A stretch of 64,000 nucleotides of DNA, taken from assembly GCA_934096035.1 (NCBI GenBank), contig CAKOKX010000001.1, positions 372,001 through 436,000 on the forward strand. The letters are read 5' to 3'. The notes under the pieces are model-generated. The model was not told the DNA's origin. It did no database searches and saw only the letters and a program-made list of their open reading frames with translations. This stretch comes from an uncultured Bacilli bacterium. GTDB taxonomy: Bacteria; Bacillota_I; Bacilli_A; RF39; UBA660. Of the stretch, positions 8,316-15,978 are shown piece after piece (within the stretch, counting starts at the first letter, position 1; every line of letters starts with the position of its first letter). Both the position numbers and the translations under genes were made by a program.

Positions 8316-9677
8316 GTGAAAAGAATAAAAAAATTTTTTATGGCAATGTTAATTGGTTTATTATTTCCATGTATAGTTAATGCTGCAAGTGGAAGTATAA
8401 ATATTGCATCTTCATCAACTGTGGTCGTAGGAAATAAAGTTACAGTAACAGTTACAATTTCCAGCGGAACTAAAATGGGAAGTTGGCAAATGTCATTAAA
8501 TTATGATAAAAGTTATCTACAATTAACAAATAGTACAGCTAGAGATGGTGGAACTTTTATGATTGATTATGCTGAAGATCCTGGAGTTTTAAAAAAAACT
8601 TACACGTTTACATTTAAAACATTAAAAAGTGGAACTACAAAGTTATCTGTTGATGGATATAGAGCATATGTATCAAGTGACTTAAGTGCTTTAAGCCTAT
8701 CCGCAAATACCAAACAAATAAGAATAATAACCCAAGCTGAATTAGAAGCAAGTTATTCAAAAAATAATAATTTAAGTGCCCTAGAAGTTGAAGGATTTAC
8801 TTTAACTCCAGAATTTAAAACAGATATATTAGAATATTCTGTAGTGGTACCAGAAAATACTAAAGAAGTAAATATTAAAGCAAATGTGCAAGATAAAAGA
8901 GCATCAGTAAATGGAATTGGAACACAAGCAGTTAATCCAGGTGCTAATAAATTTTCCGTTGTTGTTAGAGCTCAAAGCGGAGCAGAAAAAACATATGTAA
9001 TTAATGTTGAAGTAAAAGATGAAAATCCTATAAATGTAACAGTAAATGGTAAAAATTATACTGTAGTAAAAATTAAAGAAAATCTACCAGCTGCAAGTCT
9101 TTATACAGAAACCACAATAAATATAAATGGTTTTGAAATACCTGCTTATAAAAATGATAATACTAATTTAGTATTGGTGGGATTAAAAGATGAAGAAGGA
9201 AATATTTCATTATATATATATAATAAAGATAAAAATGAATACCAAGAATATAATGAAATTGGTGTTAATAAAATAACTATTTATCCATTAACATCAAACG
9301 AAGAAATTAAAGGTTACAAAAAAGATACAATAACAATTAATGGTGTAAAAGTAGATGGATACTATTATACTAAAGATTCAGATTATGTAATTATTTATGG
9401 CATCAATGTAGAAACTGGTGATAAAGGATTCTACATGTATGATAAAAAAATGCAATCTTTAATAAAGTATAATGATGAATATGTAATTGATTTAAATAAA
9501 AAAATAGAACTATACACTTATATAATCATTGGCTTTAGTGGAGTATTTATTCTAATGATTATTATCATGATTGCATTAGCAAAAAAAAAGTATGGAAAGC
9601 AAAAGAAACAAAAAACAATTGAAAAAGAAATTAAGAAAAATGTCGACGAAAAAAATATAATTGAAGAAATTAACTAA
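8316..9677 (+). CDS. membrane-anchored cohesin-domain protein
   Basis: The order is signal peptide (about 1-23), cohesin-like beta-sandwich (about 26-145; GNKVTVTVTISSG, SWQMSLNYDKSYLQL, TYTFTFKTLKSGTTKL), cadherin-like Pfam PF12733-type domain (about 153-237; NNLSALEVEGFTLTPEF and YVINVEVKD), and a region with two repeats (INGFEIPAYKND and INGVKVDGYYYTKD, each followed by a beta-rich YIYN/FMYD-type segment). A membrane helix (about 397-420) and a basic cytoplasmic tail complete it, giving a type I topology with the cohesin outside. The start is GTG after AAAGGAGAG. It is co-transcribed with the dockerin-bearing glucosaminidase. The likely role is to hold that enzyme at the membrane-wall interface. 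The cohesin assignment is by eye. Confidence 0.75.
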   Translation: MKRIKKFFMAMLIGLLFPCIVNAASGSINIASSSTVVVGNKVTVTVTISSGTKMGSWQMSLNYDKSYLQLTNSTARDGGTFMIDYAEDPGVLKKTYTFTFKTLKSGTTKLSVDGYRAYVSSDLSALSLSANTKQIRIITQAELEASYSKNNNLSALEVEGFTLTPEFKTDILEYSVVVPENTKEVNIKANVQDKRASVNGIGTQAVNPGANKFSVVVRAQSGAEKTYVINVEVKDENPINVTVNGKNYTVVKIKENLPAASLYTETTININGFEIPAYKNDNTNLVLVGLKDEEGNISLYIYNKDKNEYQEYNEIGVNKITIYPLTSNEEIKGYKKDTITINGVKVDGYYYTKDSDYVIIYGINVETGDKGFYMYDKKMQSLIKYNDEYVIDLNKKIELYTYIIIGFSGVFILMIIIMIALAKKKYGKQKKQKTIEKEIKKNVDEKNIIEEIN

Positions 9678-9684
9678 AAATACT

Positions 9685-9712
9685 TTGAACAAGTTGAAAA
9701 ATATGGTATGCT
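9685..9712 (+). promoter_or_regulatory. possible promoter of the HIRAN gene
   Basis: TTGAAC and TATGCT are separated by 16 bp. If real, transcription begins near 9719, which argues against the upstream ATG at 9708. Confidence 0.4.
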
Positions 9713-9728
9713 AAAAATGGGTAAAACA

Positions 9729-10400
9729 ATGAAAGAGAAATTATTATTAATTTGGAAAGATCCAGATTCAAAAACAGGGTATACTATTGGTGAATTAATT
9801 AAAAATGATAATGAGTATTTATTTCATTATGTAAATCCAGAACTTAACAGTGCATTAGACAAAAAATTTACAACATATCCAGGATTTCCAAATTATGAAG
9901 AAGAGTATAAATCTGAAAATTTATTTCCAAATATTTCTGGCAGATTACCGAACAAAAAAAGGGAAGACTATATTGAAATATTAAATTATTATGATTTGGA
10001 AAATAATGCCGGAGATTTTGAAATTTTAAAGCAAACAAAGGGAAGATTAATCACCGATAATTTTGAGTTTGTACCCGATTTTGATAAAAATAAAATAGAA
10101 TTTGAAGTAGCTGGAACTAGATATAGTAAAGATTTAATGGAGAATAAAGATAAAATTAAAAATGACTCAGTTTTAAGGTTAGAAGTTGTAAATTATAAAG
10201 ACGAACCTGCGGTTAAAATATTAACAAATGTAGATAATAATCTTATTGAATTAGGTTATGTACCAAGATATTATGCTAAAGAAGTTGCAAATTTATTAAA
10301 AGATAATGTTAATTATTCGGCAATGATAAAAAAAATTAGATTTGATAGTCAAAATCCAGATGAAAACATTACTGCTTCAGTTAAATTGTTATTTGATTAA
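9729..10400 (+). CDS. HIRAN-domain protein
   Basis: The C-terminal part (about residues 110-215 from the upstream ATG) carries HIRAN-like features (VLRLEVVNYKDEPAVKIL, LGYVPRYYAKEVANLL). HIRAN modules bind DNA ends and are found in SNF2 helicases and phage- or restriction-linked proteins. The N-terminal part (LLLIWKDPDSKTGYTIGEL, GRLPNKKREDY) is a conserved-looking unknown domain often found with bacterial HIRANs. In-frame ATGs exist at 9708 and 9717. I favour 9729 because of the promoter position and the AATGGG site. It is monocistronic, with a strong terminator, beside a DUF3800 gene. Substrate unknown. Confidence 0.65.
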   Translation: MKEKLLLIWKDPDSKTGYTIGELIKNDNEYLFHYVNPELNSALDKKFTTYPGFPNYEEEYKSENLFPNISGRLPNKKREDYIEILNYYDLENNAGDFEILKQTKGRLITDNFEFVPDFDKNKIEFEVAGTRYSKDLMENKDKIKNDSVLRLEVVNYKDEPAVKILTNVDNNLIELGYVPRYYAKEVANLLKDNVNYSAMIKKIRFDSQNPDENITASVKLLFD

Positions 10401-10428
10401 CACTTGTTATAAGTGTTAATTTTTTTTG
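10397..10428 (+). terminator. intrinsic terminator
   Basis: A TTAACACTT/AAGTGTTAA stem (9 bp, 5-nt loop) is followed by nine Ts and overlaps the HIRAN gene stop codon. Confidence 0.9.
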
Positions 10429-10502
10429 TACAATAAGTGTAAACAATATATATATTTTAAAAATGTGGTGTTATAATAGATTTTAGAATTAGCGGAGGTA
10501 CT

Positions 10503-11231
10503 ATGCAAGAAATATATATAAATTTAGATGATTCAGGAAAATTAACTAAAAAAGAGCTATTAAGTGTTTACGGAGGTATTGTATTTTTGTCTAAGAAAGA
10601 AAAAGATAAATTTATAACACAATACCGAAGCATTATAAATGATATAAAATGTAAATATTGTAAAAATAAAAGTACTTGTAATAAAAAATGCCCGGAAATA
10701 AAAAACACTAATATAAAAAATAGTGATAAAAGAAGAATTATGAACTACATAAAAAAATATTTTGTTGTGGGACTAATTATAAACAATCAAAATGTTTATG
10801 ATCATATTATTGAAAATAAAGCCGCTAAAGGAAGATTTATAGATTACTCATTAAGAAGAATGATAAAAGAAATAATAAACAATCAAATAAGTAATCATAA
10901 TATTTCTGAAAATAAACCCTTAAAAGTAGTGGTAAATATTGATGAACAAACTACAAAAAGTAATGGTTATTATAATTTACATGACGGATTAGTTGAAGAA
11001 CTAAAATATGGTATAAGTAATTTTAATTATGCATGTATATATAATCCGATAGTATTTAATGATTTAGATATTAAAATTTCTTATCAAGATTCTGGTAAAA
11101 GTTATTTAGTTCAAGCAGCAGACCTAATATCAGGAACTATTCGAAGAGGTGCATTAAATGCCCTAACTAATAATGAAAATATTAACTATGCTTTAGATAA
11201 TTTTATTAATTATAAAATTATTCTTCCATGA
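10503..11231 (+). CDS. DUF3800 family protein
   Basis: The product is 242 residues. It starts with YINLDDSGKL, the acidic DxSG motif typical of DUF3800, and has VVNIDEQTTKSNGYY in the middle and YLVQAADLISGTIRR near the end. This gives a D...D/E...D pattern expected of an RNase H-like fold. A Cys cluster CKYCKNKSTCNKKC (about 52-65) could bind zinc and is not universal in the family. The family is of unsettled function and is often found with defence genes or mobile DNA. The ATG follows GCGGAGG. A small RNA gene on the opposite strand ends at this gene's stop, and DUF3800 genes elsewhere have structured RNA neighbours. Confidence 0.75.
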   Translation: MQEIYINLDDSGKLTKKELLSVYGGIVFLSKKEKDKFITQYRSIINDIKCKYCKNKSTCNKKCPEIKNTNIKNSDKRRIMNYIKKYFVVGLIINNQNVYDHIIENKAAKGRFIDYSLRRMIKEIINNQISNHNISENKPLKVVVNIDEQTTKSNGYYNLHDGLVEELKYGISNFNYACIYNPIVFNDLDIKISYQDSGKSYLVQAADLISGTIRRGALNALTNNENINYALDNFINYKIILP

Positions 11232-11254
11232 AAAAAAGCTACTTAAAGTAGCTT
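11231..11254 (-). terminator. intrinsic terminator of the small RNA
   Basis: On the minus strand AAGCTAC/GTAGCTT (arms 11248-11254 and 11236-11242) encloses a 5-nt loop and runs into seven Ts. Confidence 0.85.
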
Positions 11255-11342
11255 AATCCCAGTTAGCATGGCGTACACAAAAGCACGCTTAATTATAAAT
11301 AATCAAATTCTAACTATCGACCTGACAAGATTTCTCTCCGGT
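11231..11342 (-). ncRNA. structured 112-nt small RNA convergent with DUF3800 gene
   Basis: There is no ORF here. A near-consensus promoter (11349-11377, minus) predicts an RNA beginning ACCGGAGAG at 11342 and ending at the terminator by 11231. The interior folds plausibly: an AGUUAG/CUAACU stem (11310-11315 with 11261-11266) encloses two directly abutting hairpins. One has 7 bp (UUGAUUA/UAAUUAA, loop UUUA, 11289-11306). The other has 6 bp (GCGUGC/GUACGC, loop UUUUGU, 11271-11288). The first 30 nt look single-stranded. I cannot match it to SRP RNA, 6S RNA, tmRNA or a riboswitch. Pairings were found by eye and are not tested for covariation. Confidence 0.7.
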
Positions 11343-11348
11343 AATTTA

Positions 11349-11377
11349 ATACTACACTATATGAAAACATTTGTCAA
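11349..11377 (-). promoter_or_regulatory. sigma-A promoter of the small RNA
   Basis: On the minus strand a consensus TTGACA (11372-11377) and TAGTAT (11349-11354) are separated by exactly 17 bp. No start codon or coding frame follows. Confidence 0.8.
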
Positions 11378-11510
11378 TAATTATGGCTAATATTATTAAA
11401 TGAACTTTATGGATTTACAATAATTATTTATCTTTTGCTATTATCACACATATATTTCTTTTATTTTTACCAAAATTAGGTTATAATAATTGTACGAGGA
11501 GTAAAGTTAT

Positions 11511-12554
11511 ATGAATTTAGTAGTAAATAATCATAATGTTTTTTTAATAGTTTTTGTAACTTTTTTAGTAAGTGTATTATTAGTTCCTATAGTAAAAAAA
11601 GTCGCTAAACACATTGGAGCAATGGATGTTCCAAATGCCAGAAAAGTTCATAAGGTTCCAATGCCAAGACTTGGGGGATTAGCAATCTATATTGCCTTTT
11701 TATTCGGTTATATTTTATATGGTCAAATAAGCACGCAAATGATATCAATTTTGATAGGAAGCTTTCTTCTTATAATCGTCGGAATTTTTGATGATATTAA
11801 TTCAGTTCCAGCTAAATATAAATTTTTAGTTCAAATTGTTGCAGCAGCAATTGTTGTAATATATGGCAAATTAGGATTCTCTGAATTAACAGTATTTGGA
11901 TTATCATTTCATTTTCCAATGATTATAAATGATATTTTATCGATATTTTTTATAGTGGCAATTACAAATGCTATAAACTTAATTGATGGTTTAGATGGTT
12001 TATCAAGTGGAATAAGTGCTATTTATTTTTTAACAATAGCCATAATAGCATTAATAACTAATAAAATAGGTGGAATAGATATTATATTGTCATTAATCAT
12101 GCTTGGTGCAACATTAGGATTTTTATTTCATAATTTTCCACCAGCAAAAATATTTATGGGAGATACAGGAAGTTTGTTTTTAGGTTTTATGATTTCTGTT
12201 ATAGCCTTATTAGGATATAAAGTTACAACATTTACATCATTAATAGTCCCAATTGTAGTACTTGCTATACCGATATTTGATACACTATTTGCAATTTTAA
12301 GAAGACTTTTAAAAGGTCAAAGTATCGCTGAAGCTGACAAAGAACACTTTCATCATCAATTATTGAAAATGAAATATAGTCCAGTGGCAAGCATTTTAAT
12401 TATTTATGCCATAGATATTACTTTTGCAGCAGTATCAATACTTTATGTACTCGGAGATAATCAAGTGGCAATAGCTATTTATGTTGTATTAATGATTCTA
12501 TTACTATTTGTAATACTTAGAACAGATATATTATTTGAACATAAGAAAAAGTAG
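11511..12554 (+). CDS. tagO: undecaprenyl-phosphate GlcNAc-1-phosphate transferase
   Basis: This is a polytopic enzyme of the MraY/WecA/TagO family, 347 residues with about ten membrane helices. Signatures are MDVPNARKVHKVPMPRLGG (about 38-56), the catalytic FDDINS and NLIDGLDGL (about 156), FMGDTGS (about 214) and the cytoplasmic HFHHQLL (about 280). It transfers GlcNAc-1-phosphate from UDP-GlcNAc to undecaprenyl phosphate at the inner membrane face, starting wall teichoic acid or capsule lipid-linked units. The ATG follows GAGGAG, and a TATAAT lies at 11482-11487. It is the only visible initiating sugar-phosphate transferase, so it may prime the polymer built by the 17-32 kb locus (inference). 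Confidence 0.9.
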   Translation: MNLVVNNHNVFLIVFVTFLVSVLLVPIVKKVAKHIGAMDVPNARKVHKVPMPRLGGLAIYIAFLFGYILYGQISTQMISILIGSFLLIIVGIFDDINSVPAKYKFLVQIVAAAIVVIYGKLGFSELTVFGLSFHFPMIINDILSIFFIVAITNAINLIDGLDGLSSGISAIYFLTIAIIALITNKIGGIDIILSLIMLGATLGFLFHNFPPAKIFMGDTGSLFLGFMISVIALLGYKVTTFTSLIVPIVVLAIPIFDTLFAILRRLLKGQSIAEADKEHFHHQLLKMKYSPVASILIIYAIDITFAAVSILYVLGDNQVAIAIYVVLMILLLFVILRTDILFEHKKK

Positions 12555-12614
12555 AGTTTGTTCAAATAATGTAATATATCTTTCTTTTTTTATGTAAATT
12601 TTGCCAAAATAATG

Positions 12615-12643
12615 TTGACACGTTCAAAGTAAAGTGGTAAAAT
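12615..12643 (+). promoter_or_regulatory. sigma-A promoter of the ABC importer/cytidylyltransferase operon
   Basis: TTGACA and TAAAAT are separated by 17 bp, and transcription would start near 12650. The first start codon is therefore the ATG at 12673 and not an upstream TTG at 12658. Confidence 0.8.
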
Positions 12644-12672
12644 CATGAATATGAACATTGAAGGAGGCAAAA

Positions 12673-13644
12673 ATGAAAAAAATTATTGTTCTAATTATGG
12701 GGTTATTTCTTTTGACAGGATGTGGTAGTAAAAAAGATAAGGTTATTATTTATAGTTGTACAGAGGAAAATGTAACACAAGCGTTAAATCAAAAATTTAA
12801 AGAAGATTTAAAAGATGTAGATGTTGTGATTCAAAATATTTCAACTGGTAATTTGGCAGCTAAAATTAAAACGGAAGGCTCAAAAATTGAAGCTGATATT
12901 GTTCTAGATTTAGAAACATCACATGCAGAAAATTTAAAGGATAATTTTGCAGATATATCATCATATGATACAAGTGTGTATACAGATGGAACTAATAACT
13001 CTGATAAATATTTACTATGGACTAAATATAGTATTGGATTGATAGTCGACAATAAATATTTAAAAGAACATAAATTAGATGTTCCGAAGACATATGAAGA
13101 TTTATTAGATAAAAAATATAAAGGTTTAATTGCTATGCCAGATCCAAAAACTTCTGGTACTGGTTATGCATTTTTCTTAAATGCTGTAAATGAAATGGGA
13201 GAAGACAAAGCTGTTGAATATTTCACAAAATTGAAAAAGAATATTAGGGAATTTACAGCATCAGGTTCTGGACCCTCAAATTTACTTAAACAAGGTGAAA
13301 TTGCTATTGCAATGGGAATGGTAAGTCAAGGTGTAACTGCAATAAATGATGGTTATGATTTTTCAATTGTTGAATTAAAAACTGGTATGCCTTATAATAC
13401 TACATCATTTGCAATTATAAAGGGTAAAGAACAAAATGAAAGTGTAAAAAAAGTATATAAATACTTAATAGAAAAAGGCGTTAAATTTAATTCTGAAAAC
13501 TTTTTTCCAGAAGGCATAATAAAAGATGAAATTTCAAACTTTAAAAATTATCCAACTATTAAAAAAGTCGCTAATATGAAAAATTATGATAATATTAAAG
13601 TTAAAGAAGAATTAACAAAATTGTGGGGAAAAGTAAATGGATAA
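12673..13644 (+). CDS. substrate-binding lipoprotein of a ferric/2-aminoethylphosphonate-type ABC importer
   Basis: A lipoprotein signal with lipobox LLTGC (Cys about 17) is followed by a family 1-type periplasmic-binding fold of about 305 residues (VIIYSCTEENVTQAL; ADIVLDLETSHAENL; GTGYAFFLNAVNEMG; LKQGEIAIAMGMVSQG). It would be anchored outside the membrane and deliver ligand to the permease. This subfamily includes ferric-iron binders (AfuA/FbpA) and phosphonate binders (PhnS). I do not see the adjacent Tyr pair used by FbpA to hold iron near the C-terminus. The operon ends in a LicC/PntC-like nucleotidyltransferase, which favours 2-aminoethylphosphonate. The ATG follows AAGGAGG. Confidence 0.8.
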   Translation: MKKIIVLIMGLFLLTGCGSKKDKVIIYSCTEENVTQALNQKFKEDLKDVDVVIQNISTGNLAAKIKTEGSKIEADIVLDLETSHAENLKDNFADISSYDTSVYTDGTNNSDKYLLWTKYSIGLIVDNKYLKEHKLDVPKTYEDLLDKKYKGLIAMPDPKTSGTGYAFFLNAVNEMGEDKAVEYFTKLKKNIREFTASGSGPSNLLKQGEIAIAMGMVSQGVTAINDGYDFSIVELKTGMPYNTTSFAIIKGKEQNESVKKVYKYLIEKGVKFNSENFFPEGIIKDEISNFKNYPTIKKVANMKNYDNIKVKEELTKLWGKVNG

Positions 13645-14398
13645 TTTAAAAATAAACAATTTGACAAAAGTATATAATGGGAAAACAGTTTTAAATAATA
13701 TTAGTTTTGAAGTAAATTCTGGTGAATTTTTATCTATACTTGGTCCATCTGGTTGTGGAAAGACAACTCTATTGAAGATTCTTATTGGTATAGAAAGTTC
13801 AAATAGTGGAAGCATTTATAAGGATGGGAAAAATATTACTAAAGCAGATCCATCAAAAAGGGGAATGGGAATAGTTTTTCAAAACTATTGCCTTTTTCCA
13901 AATATGACAGTATTACAAAATGTAATGTATGCATTAAATATTAAAATAAAAGATAAAAAGAAAGCTGAAAAGTTAAGTTTAGAAATGTTAGAATTAGTAA
14001 AAATGGAAGAGCATAAAAATAAATATCCTCATGAATTATCCGGAGGACAACAACAAAGAGTGGCTATTGCCAGAACCTTGGTACTTAATCCTGATATCAT
14101 TTTATTTGATGAACCAATGTCGGCACTAGATGCTGATAATAGATTAACATTAAGAAAAGAAATTAAAAATATTCAAAAAAAGTTTAAGACAACTATGATT
14201 TATATAACGCATGATCAGGAAGAAGCATTTTCATTATCAGATAGGGTTATGGTTATGAAAGAAGGAAATATAGAACAGATTGATACACCAAATACTATTT
14301 TTAATAAACCAGCAAATGAATACGTAAGAAAATTTGTTACTAATCATTTAATTGAAAAGGTAAGCTCAATTGAAAAATGTACAGGAATTGATTTATAA
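13637..14398 (+). CDS. ABC importer ATP-binding protein (PotA/PhnT-like)
   Basis: The subunit has a Walker A GPSGCGKTT (about 35), Q-loop in VFQNYCLFPNMT, signature LSGGQQQRVAIA (about 133), Walker B IILFDEPMSALD (about 153) and the switch His in IYITHDQEEAF. At 253 residues it is shorter than PotA-type ATPases with a full C-terminal OB regulatory domain; only a stub follows the nucleotide-binding domain. It overlaps the binding-protein gene by 8 bp and the permease gene by 1 bp, so the three are translationally coupled. It powers uptake on the cytoplasmic face. Confidence 0.9.
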   Translation: MDNLKINNLTKVYNGKTVLNNISFEVNSGEFLSILGPSGCGKTTLLKILIGIESSNSGSIYKDGKNITKADPSKRGMGIVFQNYCLFPNMTVLQNVMYALNIKIKDKKKAEKLSLEMLELVKMEEHKNKYPHELSGGQQQRVAIARTLVLNPDIILFDEPMSALDADNRLTLRKEIKNIQKKFKTTMIYITHDQEEAFSLSDRVMVMKEGNIEQIDTPNTIFNKPANEYVRKFVTNHLIEKVSSIEKCTGIDL

Positions 14399-15978
14399 TG
14401 AAAAAGTTTAGTAAAATTAATATATTTGTGTTTATTTTTCTTTTATGTTTTGTTTTCTACCCATTACTTCAAATGCTTATTCAAGTTGATTGGACCGATT
14501 TTAGTGAAATTGTTAAGTCAATTTCTTTTAAAGAAGCTCTAACTAATTCATTAATTGTAACGAGTATATCAACTATAATATCAATAATACTTGCATATGT
14601 GTTGGCATTTGCAATTAATAGAACTCCAATTAAACATAGAGCAATTCTTCAAATGTTAATAACTATTCCAATGTTAATTCCATCAATTTCACACGGTTTA
14701 GGGTTAATTAATTTGTTCGGAAATAACGGTATTATTTCTAAAATCTTTAATTTTAATATTGTCGGACCAATAGGAATAATAGTAGGCTCTATTCTTTATT
14801 CGTTTCCAGTAGCATTTTTAATGTTTTGTGATGGATTTAATTACATTGATAATAATCTTTACAATACTGCTAAAGTTTTAGGTTTAAATAAATGGCAAAC
14901 ATTTAAAAAAGTTACATTATGTTATATGAAAAAACCAATAATTTCTGCAATATTTGCAGTTTTTACAATGGTATTTACAGATTATGGTGTGCCATTGGCA
15001 GTTGGTGGAAAGTTTTTAACATTACCAGTTTATCTTTATAAAGAAGTAATAGGACTATTAAACTTTTCTAGTGGAACAATTATAGGATTATTTTTACTTA
15101 TACCAGCTTTTATATCATTTATGTTTGATTATTTATCAAAGGATTTTTCAAATGGAAATTATACAAAAGAGTATAGTTTTGAAGAAAATAAAAAAAGAGA
15201 TATTATATTAACAATATTTGTTTATTTAATTATAACAATAATATTCGTAATAATAGGTTCATTTATTTACTTTGCATTTATAGATAATCCTAGACTGAAT
15301 CCGAGTTTTTCATTAAAACATTTTGAATATGTATTAAATAATGATGTATTAAAATTTATCGTAAATTCATTAGTAATTTCATTATTCACATCATTAATAG
15401 GAACAATAATAACTTATTTCACTGCATATTCTACAGCAAGAATTAATAATAAAGTTTCTAAGATTATACATTTATTAGCAATTTCATCTTTAGCAATTCC
15501 AGGAATAGTCTTAGGGTTATCGTATACAATTAGTTTTAGTGGTACTGTTATATATAATACATTTTTAATTTTAATAGTGGTAAATATAATACATTTTATG
15601 GCTAGTCCTTATTTAATGGCCTATAATGCTTTAAAAAAGGTTGACTCTAACTATGAAGTTGTGGCAAAAACATACAATATTAGTTCCCTTAAAATAGTTA
15701 AAGATGTTATAATACCTTGTACTAAAAAAACAATTCGTGAAATGCTTTGTTACTTTTTTGTAAATTCAATGATAACTATATCAGCAGTAGCATTTTTATT
15801 TAATACGAGAACAATGCCACTTTCACTTTTAATAAATAAATATGAAGGAAATATGTTGCTTGGAGAAGCTGCAATAATTTCAATAATCATACTTTCCTTT
15901 AATATAATAGCAAAAGGTATGGTATACTTAATAAATAGAAAAGAGAATAGGAGAAGTCAAAATGCAATTAACAATTAA
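14398..15978 (+). CDS. fused two-domain ABC permease (PhnU/AfuB/ThiP type)
   Basis: The 526-residue protein has about 12 membrane helices in two homologous halves. Each half carries a permease coupling (EAA-type) loop: NTAKVLGLNKWQTFKKV (about 159) and YEVVAKTYNISSLKIVKDV (about 420). A single polypeptide therefore forms the whole translocation pore, as in ferric-iron, thiamine and aminoethylphosphonate importers. The length matches that family. Its end overlaps the cytidylyltransferase gene by 17 bp, placing importer and enzyme in one translational unit. Substrate is inferred from this context. Confidence 0.88.
   Translation: MKKFSKINIFVFIFLLCFVFYPLLQMLIQVDWTDFSEIVKSISFKEALTNSLIVTSISTIISIILAYVLAFAINRTPIKHRAILQMLITIPMLIPSISHGLGLINLFGNNGIISKIFNFNIVGPIGIIVGSILYSFPVAFLMFCDGFNYIDNNLYNTAKVLGLNKWQTFKKVTLCYMKKPIISAIFAVFTMVFTDYGVPLAVGGKFLTLPVYLYKEVIGLLNFSSGTIIGLFLLIPAFISFMFDYLSKDFSNGNYTKEYSFEENKKRDIILTIFVYLIITIIFVIIGSFIYFAFIDNPRLNPSFSLKHFEYVLNNDVLKFIVNSLVISLFTSLIGTIITYFTAYSTARINNKVSKIIHLLAISSLAIPGIVLGLSYTISFSGTVIYNTFLILIVVNIIHFMASPYLMAYNALKKVDSNYEVVAKTYNISSLKIVKDVIIPCTKKTIREMLCYFFVNSMITISAVAFLFNTRTMPLSLLINKYEGNMLLGEAAIISIIILSFNIIAKGMVYLINRKENRRSQNAINN

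Noticed and set aside
11231..11342. Small RNA as the SRP (4.5S) RNA
   Set aside because: GTCAGGTC is present, but the invariant GGAAG...AGCAG loop that should follow it is absent, and the fold is multi-hairpin, not a single rod.
12673..15978. Ferric iron importer as the main interpretation
   Set aside because: Family membership allows it, but the binding protein lacks a clear Tyr-Tyr iron motif and the operon ends in a head-group cytidylyltransferase. It is kept only as an alternative.
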